64,000 nt of DNA from Listeria grayi DSM 20601 (GTDB taxonomy: Bacteria; Bacillota; Bacilli; Lactobacillales; Listeriaceae): the NCBI RefSeq assembly GCF_000148995.1, contig NZ_GL538352.1:1381178-1445177 (forward strand), in the 5' to 3' direction. Within the stretch, counting starts at the first letter, position 1. Each line of letters starts with the position of its first letter. The notes under the pieces were generated by a model that ran no database searches, had not been told where the DNA came from, and saw nothing but the letters and a program-made list of their open reading frames with translations. Positions 35,568-43,526 of the stretch are shown piece by piece. Position numbers and translations under genes: made by a program.

Positions 35568-36857
35568 ATGTTGAAAGTAATCTCAAAACATAGGTGGATC
35601 ATTTTTGTAGCAGTTGTTTCGTTATCGATGCTTTTGTCGGGCTGCACGAGTTCTAATAATAAAAATATGAGAAAAACGACTCGTACTAAATCAAGCGAGA
35701 TAGATAAAACCAAAAAAATCAGAGCGAAAAAAATAGCAGCAGCCAAATTTTCCGCTGCTCAATATGATTATGATCGGGCGATTGCTACTCTTAAAGAGCA
35801 AGGAGATCGGGGCAAAGTACTTGCGGATAAATGGGGAAAGGAAAAGGAAAAACTGGTGCATTGGAAGAAGCCAGATCAATTTCCGCACCTCTTTTTCCAC
35901 AGTTTGATAATAGATAGCCAAAAAGCATTCCATTCACGGAAGGCCAAGGGTTATAAAGATTATATGGTCACAAAAACGGAATTTGAGAAGTCATTGAAAC
36001 AGCTATATGAGCGCGGCTATGTCTTAGTTCGATTAGATGAGATCATAAAAACCGAAAATGGGCATCTCCATTTTAAAGGTGTGCGTTTGCCAAAGGGGAA
36101 AAAACCGCTGATACTTTCGCAAGATGATGTAAGTTATTATACCTATATGAAAGGAGACGGCTTTGCTGATCGGCTTATCCGCACCAAAAATCATCAGATC
36201 AAGAATGTTTATATGGATGATCGTAAAAAAAAGATTGGCGATTATGATTTGATACCGATCGTGGATTCTTTTGTGAAAAAACATCCCGATTTTTCCTATC
36301 ATGGTCAAAAAGGAACGATTGCGTTAACGGGATATAATGGCGTTCTCGGCTATCGGACTTCACTCTCTGAGTATGGGAACAATCGAAAAACAAAGACAGC
36401 GATTCATGAAGCGAAAAAAGTAGCTGCTGAATTGAAACGTGAAGGCTGGGGATTCGCATCTCACAGTTGGGGCCATCTTAATATGACAACTTCTTCTGTT
36501 GCTGCAATCAAGCAAGACAACGAGAGATGGCAGCGGGAAGTGAAGCCGATAATCGGAAAAACAAATGTACTGATCTATCCATTTGGGGCAGACATCAATG
36601 ACTGGCAGCCATATACGACGAAAAATCCGAAGTTTAACTATTTGAAAAAACAAGGTTTCCAGATATTCTGCAATGTCGATGCTACCCATTTCTCCTGGGG
36701 GCAAAAAGGGAAAGGTTTTTACCGCAATGCGCGTATCAATGTCGACGGAATTAGGATGGCTTCAGATTTAGCTGGGAAAAATAAAGTGTTAGACCCTTTT
36801 TTTGATGTGCGCAAGGTCTATGACAAAAAAGAGCGCAAAGGCAAAGAACCCGCTTAA
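35568..36857 (+). CDS. Polysaccharide deacetylase-like lipoprotein
   Basis: 429 aa. Lipoprotein signal with LSGC lipobox (Cys about 26) and a very basic linker. Residues about 110-400 resemble the NodB/CE4 fold: SQDDVSYYTY (about 180-189; DD metal/base pair) and FASHSWGHL (about 296-304; the HxxxH metal pair of motif 2). YPFGAD and FCNVDATHF follow. CE4 enzymes deacetylate cell-wall sugars or exopolysaccharide; the divergent motif 1 makes activity uncertain. Single gene between terminators. Confidence 0.75.
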   Translation: MLKVISKHRWIIFVAVVSLSMLLSGCTSSNNKNMRKTTRTKSSEIDKTKKIRAKKIAAAKFSAAQYDYDRAIATLKEQGDRGKVLADKWGKEKEKLVHWKKPDQFPHLFFHSLIIDSQKAFHSRKAKGYKDYMVTKTEFEKSLKQLYERGYVLVRLDEIIKTENGHLHFKGVRLPKGKKPLILSQDDVSYYTYMKGDGFADRLIRTKNHQIKNVYMDDRKKKIGDYDLIPIVDSFVKKHPDFSYHGQKGTIALTGYNGVLGYRTSLSEYGNNRKTKTAIHEAKKVAAELKREGWGFASHSWGHLNMTTSSVAAIKQDNERWQREVKPIIGKTNVLIYPFGADINDWQPYTTKNPKFNYLKKQGFQIFCNVDATHFSWGQKGKGFYRNARINVDGIRMASDLAGKNKVLDPFFDVRKVYDKKERKGKEPA

Positions 36858-36878
36858 AGCAGCGGGTTCTTTTTTAGT
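36845..36878. terminator. Bidirectional terminator
   Basis: AAGAACCCGCT / AGCGGGTTCTT stem with flanking A's and T's; serves the deacetylase-like gene and the SnoaL-type gene. Confidence 0.85.
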
Positions 36879-37206
36879 TCGGAATAATAAGCAGTTGTTC
36901 GATTTTATCATCTGCCAGTTTGAAAAGTAATGGTCCTGTGCCGTTGTAACCGTCGCCGGATACTTTTAACGTAACTTTCCACTCGTCCGGCTTCTCTTTA
37001 GCGAAAGTCACCAGATCGAAGTGTGCGTTTACGCCCATATTATCTGTACGGTTCCAATCAGCAGCGCCGCTTGGACCGTGGAATTTTCTGCCCCAATCAT
37101 CTATCAGCGCAGTTGCTGTGAATAGGGAAAGGAAGCCTTGCGTATCTCCGACGTTCGTTGTAGCGATAAACTGCTGGATCGCCATAGGCAAGTCGTTGTT
37201 TACCAT
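36874..37206 (-). CDS. SnoaL/NTF2-like protein
   Basis: 110 aa from ATG 37206 (TTGGAGG upstream). AIQQFIATTNVGDTQGFLSLFTATALIDDWGRKFHG is the NTF2-like cone-fold start (FxxAT-x-IDDWGR). Such proteins act as small isomerases or hydratases or bind ligands. Last gene of an SDR-SDR-SnoaL operon; 15 bp after the upstream SDR. Confidence 0.85.
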   Translation of the reverse strand: MVNNDLPMAIQQFIATTNVGDTQGFLSLFTATALIDDWGRKFHGPSGAADWNRTDNMGVNAHFDLVTFAKEKPDEWKVTLKVSGDGYNGTGPLLFKLADDKIEQLLIIPN

Positions 37207-37221
37207 GAAAAAAACCTCCAA

Positions 37222-38121
37222 TCAGTTATCTTGAATTATTGTCTTTAAAAAATCTGCTAGGCCGATTCGATTTAAAAAGCCGATCCTGTTTTGGTCGGCG
37301 ATATCAGACACTGCTTTCGAGCCGTCATCAGTGGGGTCGACATGCACGCGATAAGGGCGTTCGCCGGCAGGAAGAGAAATGATGCGGATGATCTCTGCAG
37401 CTACAGAGGAAGGATCGGCATCAGCGGGTTCTATTTCTGCTAGCTTCTTACCGATGTTTTCCATCAAATCTGGATATTTCGCATCGTATTCAGCCTGGAT
37501 CTTTGTGTCAGCAGGATGACCGGAATTAGCAAAGTGATTGGTGCCCTTAGTGAAGGCGCCTGGGACGATGATCGAAGTCTCGATGCCAAACTGAGCAAGC
37601 TCTCCTGCGTAAGATACAGCCAGTGAGTCCATGCCTGCTTTAGCAGCAAAGTAAGGGCTGAGAAATGGTGGTGTCCCGCCCTTTACGCTTGAGCTGGATA
37701 CCCATAATATGAGCCCAGCTTGGCGTTTACGCATTCCCGGAAGAGCAGCACGGTTGACACGCTGAGTCGATAGGACATTCACATCATAAAGCTGAGCCAG
37801 TTGTTCAGGTGTGAAGGCTTCGGCAGCCCCTGAGACCATATGTCCTGCATTGTGGATAATAACGTCGATCTGGCCTCGTTCTTTTTCTACTTGCGCTATT
37901 GCGTTATCGACGGAAGTTTGCGAAAGGACATCCATTTCTAATGCGGATATCTTAACACCACTTGTTTCAGCAAACGCTTCTAGTTCTTTTACTTTGACCG
38001 CATTCCGCCCAGTAGTCTCCCGTATTCCAGCATAGACGATATGTCCTGCATTTGCCAGAGCGCGAGCAGTCAATGCGCCAAAACCGCTCGATGCCCCTGT
38101 GATCACGATTACTTGTTCCAT
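37222..38121 (-). CDS. Short-chain dehydrogenase/reductase
   Basis: 299 aa, ATG with AAGGAAATTC upstream. VITGASSGFGALTA (NAD(P) site TGxxxGxG, about 6-19), DVIIHNAGHMV (NNAG-like, here HNAG), catalytic Ser in WVSSSSVKG and Tyr/Lys in SPYFAAKAGMD (YxxxK). Classical SDR; substrate unknown. Middle gene of the TetR-controlled operon. Confidence 0.92.
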   Translation of the reverse strand: MEQVIVITGASSGFGALTARALANAGHIVYAGIRETTGRNAVKVKELEAFAETSGVKISALEMDVLSQTSVDNAIAQVEKERGQIDVIIHNAGHMVSGAAEAFTPEQLAQLYDVNVLSTQRVNRAALPGMRKRQAGLILWVSSSSVKGGTPPFLSPYFAAKAGMDSLAVSYAGELAQFGIETSIIVPGAFTKGTNHFANSGHPADTKIQAEYDAKYPDLMENIGKKLAEIEPADADPSSVAAEIIRIISLPAGERPYRVHVDPTDDGSKAVSDIADQNRIGFLNRIGLADFLKTIIQDN

Positions 38122-38152
38122 TTGAATTTCCTTCTTTCATCTAATAATGTGT

Positions 38153-38893
38153 TTAAGCCATACCGCCATTTGCGAAAACAACTTGACCATTTACCCAGCG
38201 ACCTGGACCCGCAAGAAAAGCACTTACTTCTGCGATGTCTTCCGGCGTACCTAATCGTGCCATTGGATTGGCATTAGCGATGTTAGCGATCGTTTCTTCA
38301 TCTTTGCCATCTAAGAATAACGGTGTAGCAGTGGGGCCAGGGGCTACTGCATTAACAGTAATATTCTTGCCGCGTAACTCTTTAGATGAGATTCTCGTCA
38401 ATGTTTCTACAGCTGCTTTACTTGCTGCATATGCTGCGTAAGTCGGGAAATTAGTACGTGTTACAGAAGTAGAGAAATGAATGACTGCTCCGCCTTCACG
38501 AACACGTTTTGAGGCGATTTTTGCAATGACAAAAGCTCCGCGTGTATTGGTACGGTGAACTTGATCAAAGATATCCCAATCTAATTCTGCGACAGGACTT
38601 AAACGCATGATACCTGCTGTGTTGATAACGACATCAATACCGCCAAAAGCATGTTCCACTTCGTCAAATAATGTTGTCATTGCTGCTTCTTCCGCGACAT
38701 CTCCACCGACGCTGATTGCTTCGCCGCCGTTTGCAACGATCGTATTCACTAAATCGTCTGCCTTTGCTTTGTTACCAGAATAATGTACCGCAACTGCAAA
38801 ATCTTCTGCTGCGAGCTTTTCTGCAACTGCCTTCCCGATACCACCAGAACCTCCAGTTACAATCGCTACTCGTTTATTCGTTACATTTGCCAT
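38153..38893 (-). CDS. Short-chain dehydrogenase/reductase (3-oxoacyl-ACP reductase-like)
   Basis: 246 aa, ATG with GAAGGAGTG upstream. AIVTGGSGGIGKAVA cofactor site (about 10-24), VINTAGIM (about 88-95), Ser in HFSTSVTRT, and YAAYAASKAAVE catalytic Tyr-x3-Lys. C-terminal GRWVNGQVVFANGGMA is typical of FabG-like SDRs. First gene of the operon divergent from the TetR gene at 39048. Confidence 0.93.
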   Translation of the reverse strand: MANVTNKRVAIVTGGSGGIGKAVAEKLAAEDFAVAVHYSGNKAKADDLVNTIVANGGEAISVGGDVAEEAAMTTLFDEVEHAFGGIDVVINTAGIMRLSPVAELDWDIFDQVHRTNTRGAFVIAKIASKRVREGGAVIHFSTSVTRTNFPTYAAYAASKAAVETLTRISSKELRGKNITVNAVAPGPTATPLFLDGKDEETIANIANANPMARLGTPEDIAEVSAFLAGPGRWVNGQVVFANGGMA

Positions 38894-38915
38894 TTGTGAT
38901 CACTCCTTCAAATTT

Positions 38916-38990
38916 AGTTACAATTTATTAAATTAGTAACTTTTAATAGTATTATACACCATTAAGTTACTTTGTCAACGTTTTGTAACT
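38916..38990 (-). promoter_or_regulatory. SDR operon promoter with two TetR-type operators
   Basis: On the minus strand TTGACA (38973-38978), 16-bp spacer, TATAAT (38951-38956). Two inverted repeats of identical design, AGTTAC-N14-GTAACT, lie at 38916-38941 (downstream of -10) and 38965-38990 (over -35). They lie in the gap between the SDR operon and the divergent TetR gene, so that regulator probably represses both directions. Confidence 0.78.
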
Positions 38991-39047
38991 TTTTTCTTAA
39001 AAAGTATGGTAGAATAGGTATATCAATAAGATGAGGGGTAAAAGATA

Positions 39048-39587
39048 ATGGCAAAATTAACAGAAGAAAAAATTTTTTCGATGACGGAAAAAATCGTGTA
39101 TGAAAAAGGTATGGAGAAAACAACGCTTTATGATGTTGCGAGAAACTTGGGCGTAACGCATGCCGCGCTCTATAAGCATTATCGTAATAAAGAAGACCTG
39201 TTTCAGAAATTGGCCCTACATTGGCTAGAAGAAACGTCTAGAGAACTATTTGAGTGGATAAGCCCCGTTACGAGTACGGGGAAGCAAGCGCTCCATGACT
39301 GGCTTTGGATATTAGCAAATACGAAAAAGAAACTTTATCACACAGATAAACGGATGTTCTTTTTGTATACAGATTATATAGAAAAAAATGGCGAATTAGT
39401 GGAAGATCACTTGCAGCACCTTGCTGAAAAGGCAGAGGAAGTGAGTGGATGGAAGGGAGAAGGGCAAGCGATCATTACCGCATTTATTTATTTTCATAAT
39501 CCCTATTTCGCTAATAGATGGAGCAATGAGGAGTATGAAGCATTGTTTGAAAAAGTATGGCGTCTCGTTTCGGAGGATAAAAAATAA
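39048..39587 (+). CDS. TetR-family regulator
   Basis: 179 aa, ATG with ATGAGGGG upstream. N-terminal HTH: EKIVYEKGMEKTTLYDVARNLGVTHAALYKHYRNKEDLFQKLA (about 12-54). C-terminal region resembles the TetR_C group often paired with SDR genes. Divergent from SDR-SDR-SnoaL, with two matching operators in the gap. Confidence 0.93.
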   Translation: MAKLTEEKIFSMTEKIVYEKGMEKTTLYDVARNLGVTHAALYKHYRNKEDLFQKLALHWLEETSRELFEWISPVTSTGKQALHDWLWILANTKKKLYHTDKRMFFLYTDYIEKNGELVEDHLQHLAEKAEEVSGWKGEGQAIITAFIYFHNPYFANRWSNEEYEALFEKVWRLVSEDKK

Positions 39588-39591
39588 ATAT

Positions 39592-39625
39592 AAAAAGCGC
39601 CCTGATCTTCTCAGGACGCTTTTTA
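39592..39625. terminator. Bidirectional terminator
   Basis: AAAAAGCGCCCTGA / TCAGGACGCTTTTT stem with one mismatch; shared by the TetR gene and the PTS IIA gene. Confidence 0.85.
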
Positions 39626-39628
39626 TAT

Positions 39629-39946
39629 TTATTTACTGCGATAAAGGTCAACGATCTCTTTCGCCAAGTCTTTGAACGTGATGGCGTTCATCAAGTGGTC
39701 TTGCGCGTGAACAAGAAGTAAAGATACTTCTGTACGTTCACCACGCGCCTCCCCTTGGATCAATTTTGTTTGGGAGTGATGAGCTTCCAATAAGGACGCT
39801 TCTGCTTGAGCGATTCCTGCATCTGCTTGTTCAAAGTCGCCTTTTTTAGCTGCTTCGATAGCAAGCATGGCATCGCTTTTTGCATTTCCGCCAAAAACAA
39901 TCAGACTCATGATCGTTTGTTCTAATTCTGTATTCATTCCAGACAC
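39629..39946 (-). CDS. PTS EIIA component, lactose/cellobiose family
   Basis: 105 aa, ATG with AGGAAGTGTC upstream. All-helical IIA(lac) fold; active His in LLEAHHSQTKLIQGEA (about 76) and the trimer Asp/QDHLMNA segment at about 83-91 are intact. Receives phosphate from HPr. Cotranscribed with the EIIC gene 23 bp upstream; no IIB gene in the unit. Confidence 0.93.
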   Translation of the reverse strand: MSGMNTELEQTIMSLIVFGGNAKSDAMLAIEAAKKGDFEQADAGIAQAEASLLEAHHSQTKLIQGEARGERTEVSLLLVHAQDHLMNAITFKDLAKEIVDLYRSK

Positions 39947-39969
39947 TTCCTTACAAAGTTAAATCAAAT

Positions 39970-41283
39970 TTATTCCACAGTTTCCGCTTGTGCTTCTGCT
40001 AAAACAGCTTCTTTTTCGCGACGAATTTCTTGAAGTTCTGCTACTTTTGCAAATGGAATATAAATCAGTGTTGCGACTACTAGGTTGACTGCAGCTAAGA
40101 TACCGCCTGCCCAGCTTTGTGTAGCAAGTACGCCACCGATGATTGGCGGAGTTGTCCATGGAACAAGGATCGTTGCTACTGGAACTAAGTGGATCGCAGT
40201 GGCAACATATGCGATCGAAACGATCACAAGTGGAGCTAAGATGTAAGGAATGAACATGATCGGGTTCAATACGATCGGCAGACCGAACATCATTGGTTCG
40301 TTAATGTTGAAAATACCAGGTGCTGCACTCAAGTTGGATACAGTACGGTAAGCTTTGTGACGACGAGCTACGATGAAGATAGCTAAGATCAATCCAAGAG
40401 TAGCCCCAGTTCCGCCGATGTTTACGAAAGCATCGAAGAAAGGTTTGTTTACGATATAAGGTGCTTCTTTACCAGCTGCGATTGCTGCTGCATTGGCAGT
40501 GATCGCAGGAGCATTGATCGTTTGCATGAATGGATCGATGATGTTTGCTCCGTGAAGACCGAAGAACCATAAGAATGCAGAGATAAATGCTAATAGTAAA
40601 GCTGCTGGATATGTGTTTGCAAGTCCCATGAATGGTTCTTGAACTAATTTGTAGAATTCGCCAACAAGGTCAGTAATACCAGCTGCGAAGAAGAATGTTG
40701 TGATCAATGCGAAAATCGAAACAGTGATCATTGCAGGGAATAATGCTGCGAATGAACGAGCAACTGCTGGTGGAACACCGTCAGGCATTTTAATGATCAA
40801 TTTAGGATTGCCACTTAAACGAGTAAAGATTTCTGTAGAAATAAGAGCGATAATAAGTGCTAAGAATAGACCGCTTGAACCTAGTCCAGCTGAGTTCATG
40901 AAACCATCTTTGTTTGGTACAAGAGCACCGATCGCAAAGAATGAAGAAACAGAAACGACAGCAGCAGACAATGGATCTTTGTCATACGATTTTGCTAAGT
41001 TATACGCTACTGTGAAAGCAACGAATAATGCTAAGATAGCAAAAGTTCCGTTCCAAAGATTCCCGCCGAAAGATTTCCAATTCGCTTCCCCAAATAAGTT
41101 GTTCATGAAATTTTGATAGAAAGTGATTGGCAGGTTATTGATAAGTGTAGCGAAAGACCCTAAAATCATTAGCGGCATTGTTGCGATGAAACCATCACGA
41201 ACTGCTACTAAGTGGCGTTGACCACCGATTTTGGATGCATACGGAATAAAATATTTTTCCATAAATGCGATAAAACCATTCAT
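39970..41283 (-). CDS. PTS EIIC permease, lactose/cellobiose family
   Basis: 437 aa, ATG with AAAAGGAGTTTT upstream. About ten membrane segments; WFFGLHGANIIDPFMQTI (about 240-257) and FNINEPMMFGLPIVLNPI (about 330-347) are the sugar-binding signatures. Similar to but distinct from the EIIC at 16836. A consensus sigma-54 promoter lies 153-169 bp upstream. The EIIB expected in this type of operon is absent. Confidence 0.93.
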   Translation of the reverse strand: MNGFIAFMEKYFIPYASKIGGQRHLVAVRDGFIATMPLMILGSFATLINNLPITFYQNFMNNLFGEANWKSFGGNLWNGTFAILALFVAFTVAYNLAKSYDKDPLSAAVVSVSSFFAIGALVPNKDGFMNSAGLGSSGLFLALIIALISTEIFTRLSGNPKLIIKMPDGVPPAVARSFAALFPAMITVSIFALITTFFFAAGITDLVGEFYKLVQEPFMGLANTYPAALLLAFISAFLWFFGLHGANIIDPFMQTINAPAITANAAAIAAGKEAPYIVNKPFFDAFVNIGGTGATLGLILAIFIVARRHKAYRTVSNLSAAPGIFNINEPMMFGLPIVLNPIMFIPYILAPLVIVSIAYVATAIHLVPVATILVPWTTPPIIGGVLATQSWAGGILAAVNLVVATLIYIPFAKVAELQEIRREKEAVLAEAQAETVE

Positions 41284-41435
41284 TTATAAAACTCCTTTTT
41301 CCCAAGAGGTGAAATGAACGACATTCCCTTTTTAAAATGATTTCATTTGCCTCTAGTTATTATTTATACAGCAACTGCTGCTGGATTGGTGATCGCCCAA
41401 CATCAAAGCGATATTGCGCTTTCATTATTAATATA

Positions 41436-41452
41436 TGCAAGTACCGTGCCAA
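41436..41452 (-). promoter_or_regulatory. Sigma-54 (RpoN) -24/-12 promoter
   Basis: Read on the minus strand: TTGGCACGGTACTTGCA, an essentially perfect RpoN promoter (GG and GC 10 bp apart). Start expected near 41425, leaving a leader of about 140 nt before the EIIC start. The 305-bp gap (41284-41588) otherwise holds the activator-like motifs and the terminator of the next gene. Confidence 0.88.
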
Positions 41453-41466
41453 CTCTAAACGGCTGT

Positions 41467-41523
41467 TTAAAGCGCTTTATATTTACACAAATCGGCGCCT
41501 TTACTGTGTATTTTATTACACTG
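41467..41523 (-). promoter_or_regulatory. Upstream activator-like motifs of the sigma-54 PTS promoter
   Basis: On the minus strand: CAGTGTAA (41516-41523), AAAATACACAGT (41503-41514), TTTGTGTAAAT (41480-41490) and a TTTAAAGCGCTTTA-like palindrome (about 41466-41479) that may be a cre. The first two words are identical to those before the EIIC gene at 16836. Suggests a shared LevR/ManR-family activator. Confidence 0.6.
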
Positions 41524-41539
41524 ATAGGGGAACAGGTGT

Positions 41540-41582
41540 AATAAAATAAAAACTGCCACCCCAATTAAGGAGTGGCAGTTAC
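41540..41582 (-). terminator. Terminator of 89-aa gene
   Basis: AACTGCCACCCC / GGAGTGGCAGTT stem; the minus strand continues with TTTTATTTTATT. Confidence 0.82.
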
Positions 41583-41588
41583 GATTTT

Positions 41589-41858
41589 TTAGACAGTATA
41601 TGGTATTTGCGTATGATATTTTTCTTTTACCCGGTAGATCAAAGACTTCCCTTTAGTAGTAAGTAAATAATAATGGCTGTTTTCTTCATAGATTTCCCAG
41701 ATATAACCGTATTTCTTCAATAATATTAGTGTTTCGTTCAAGATCTCTTCCGGATAGTGTAGTTGGGAACCTAAAGATGATACGTTAGTAGAAATATGAA
41801 GCAAGTCATCATTATTGAAGCAGATCAATAACTGGAACCATTCATTTTTCGATAACAT
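41589..41858 (-). CDS. Hypothetical small protein, possible winged helix
   Basis: 89 aa from ATG 41858, which follows AAGGGGGAG. Helix-rich start, then LGSQLHYPEEILNETLILLKKYGYIWEIYEENSHYYLLTTKGKSLIYRV, a helix-turn-helix plus beta-wing pattern as in small DNA-binding proteins. No family recognised. Single gene; an unlinked regulator is possible but unproven. Confidence 0.65.
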   Translation of the reverse strand: MLSKNEWFQLLICFNNDDLLHISTNVSSLGSQLHYPEEILNETLILLKKYGYIWEIYEENSHYYLLTTKGKSLIYRVKEKYHTQIPYTV

Positions 41859-42032
41859 TGTTCTCCCCCTTTGTAGAGTGATGATAGCTTTATCTTGTAG
41901 AAAAAAGTATAGCATATCAAAAATCGGAAAAAAGAGAAATATCGTGAAAGGTGGTTTTTTTGTCTTAAACGGTGTTTCAAGATAAAATAGTATACAATTT
42001 AACATTGTAAATTGTTAAAAATATAGGCAAAT

Positions 42033-42060
42033 TTGTATTCCCAGCTGCATCTAGTATAAT
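42033..42060 (+). promoter_or_regulatory. Probable promoter of HD-domain gene
   Basis: TTGTAT (42033-42038), 16-bp spacer, TATAAT (42055-42060), 41 bp before the start codon. Confidence 0.55.
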
Positions 42061-42101
42061 AGAAAGAGAGTGCGTCAAAGATAGAGAGAAAGGATGTGTC
42101 C

Positions 42102-43502
42102 ATGATGGAATGGCAAGAATTACTAAATGATAAACGAAGAAGAGAGTCTACCGTAACACGCTCAAAAACAACGGATATCCGTAATGCCTTTGAAAATGAT
42201 TACCAAAGGATCGTAATGAGTGCTTCGTTTCGGAGGCTACAAGATAAAGCGCAAATTTTCCCACTGGAAAAAAGCGATTTCGTACGGACAAGACTGACAC
42301 ACTCCATGGAAGTGGCGACAATTGCGAAATCGATGGGGAACATGGTGGCGCATAAAATAAAAGAAGACGAACTAGATCCGGATTTCACGAAAGAACAAGG
42401 GGAAAAAATTGCTGATGTATTAGCGTGTGCCGGTTTGCTCCATGACATGGGGAATCCGCCATTCGGTCATTTCGGTGAAGAAAGTATCCGCGAATGGTTT
42501 AAAGACAATCTAGCTAATTTGGAATATAACGGCAAACCGCTAAGCGAGATGCTGACGCAACAAATGCAACAGGATTTTTATCATTTCGAAGGGAATGCCC
42601 AAGTTTTACGCGTGATCTCGAAACTACATTATCTATTTGACGAATATGGTTTGAATCTGACGCATGCAACTTTAAATGCGATCATCAAATACCCGGTTTC
42701 TTCTTTAAATATCGACAAGCGCCGGACAAAGAGCAAAAAGTTGGGTTATTTCTATGCGGACGAAAATATTTTCCAAGAAGTATCTAAGGCGACTGGTGCA
42801 GGAGATAACCGCCATCCGCTTACTTTCCTATTAGAAGTAGCCGACGATATCGCCTATTTGAATGCAGATCTGGAAGACGGTGTCAAAAAAGGGATTGTAT
42901 CGATCAATCAGATCTTGCGCTCGTTTGAGGCGTTCCCGGAACATAATAAAGTCACAGCAGCGTGCTACAGTGAGTTGAAAAAGAAAAATGATCGCTATCA
43001 AGGACAAGAAGAAAGCTTTATCGTCGGACAATGGCTGGCGTCTAATGTTCGTGGCCAGTTGATCAATCGCTCATTAGAAGTCTTTTATGAAAATTACAAA
43101 GCAATCATGGCTGGCGATTTTAATGATTCACTGCTCGACAGTTCAGAGGCGCAGCAATTAGTGCAGGTCCTTCAAGCATTATCGATCAATTATATTTACC
43201 GCGACCAAGGCGTGGTCGAATCTGAATTAGCCGGAAATGCGATCATTACGTCATTATTAGATAATTTCGTTCCTGCTGTTTTATATTATGATAGTCCTGT
43301 GGCCCATCTTCAATCGGTGAAGAATAACCGATTATTATCATTGATATCCGATAATTACAAAGGCTGTTATCGAAAACATGCGAAAGGGCAAGATGAAAGA
43401 ATGAAACTGTATCTTCGCTTATTGCTAGTGACCGATTTTATTTGCGGGATGACCGATAGTTACGCAAAGGCGGTCTATCAATCGATTAATGGACTTGATT
43501 AA
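42102..43502 (+). CDS. Deoxyguanosinetriphosphate triphosphohydrolase-like HD protein
   Basis: 466 aa from ATG 42102 (GAAAGGA upstream). dGTPase family: FENDYQRIVMSASFRRLQDKAQIFPLEKSDFVRTRLTHSMEVATIAK-type start (about 28-75) with metal His in RLTHSMEV, HD pair in LLHDMGNPPFGHFGE (about 114-128) and Asp in EVADDIAYLNADLEDG (about 246). Hydrolyses dNTPs to nucleoside and triphosphate, trimming the dNTP pool. Substrate preference unknown. Confidence 0.92.
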   Translation: MMEWQELLNDKRRRESTVTRSKTTDIRNAFENDYQRIVMSASFRRLQDKAQIFPLEKSDFVRTRLTHSMEVATIAKSMGNMVAHKIKEDELDPDFTKEQGEKIADVLACAGLLHDMGNPPFGHFGEESIREWFKDNLANLEYNGKPLSEMLTQQMQQDFYHFEGNAQVLRVISKLHYLFDEYGLNLTHATLNAIIKYPVSSLNIDKRRTKSKKLGYFYADENIFQEVSKATGAGDNRHPLTFLLEVADDIAYLNADLEDGVKKGIVSINQILRSFEAFPEHNKVTAACYSELKKKNDRYQGQEESFIVGQWLASNVRGQLINRSLEVFYENYKAIMAGDFNDSLLDSSEAQQLVQVLQALSINYIYRDQGVVESELAGNAIITSLLDNFVPAVLYYDSPVAHLQSVKNNRLLSLISDNYKGCYRKHAKGQDERMKLYLRLLLVTDFICGMTDSYAKAVYQSINGLD

Positions 43503-43526
43503 AAGAAGTGAAAGAGGGAGCGAAAA

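Noticed and set aside
41337-41549. Two overlapping 64-70 codon frames in the EIIC upstream region
   Set aside because: No good ribosome site; the region is explained by the sigma-54 promoter and activator motifs.
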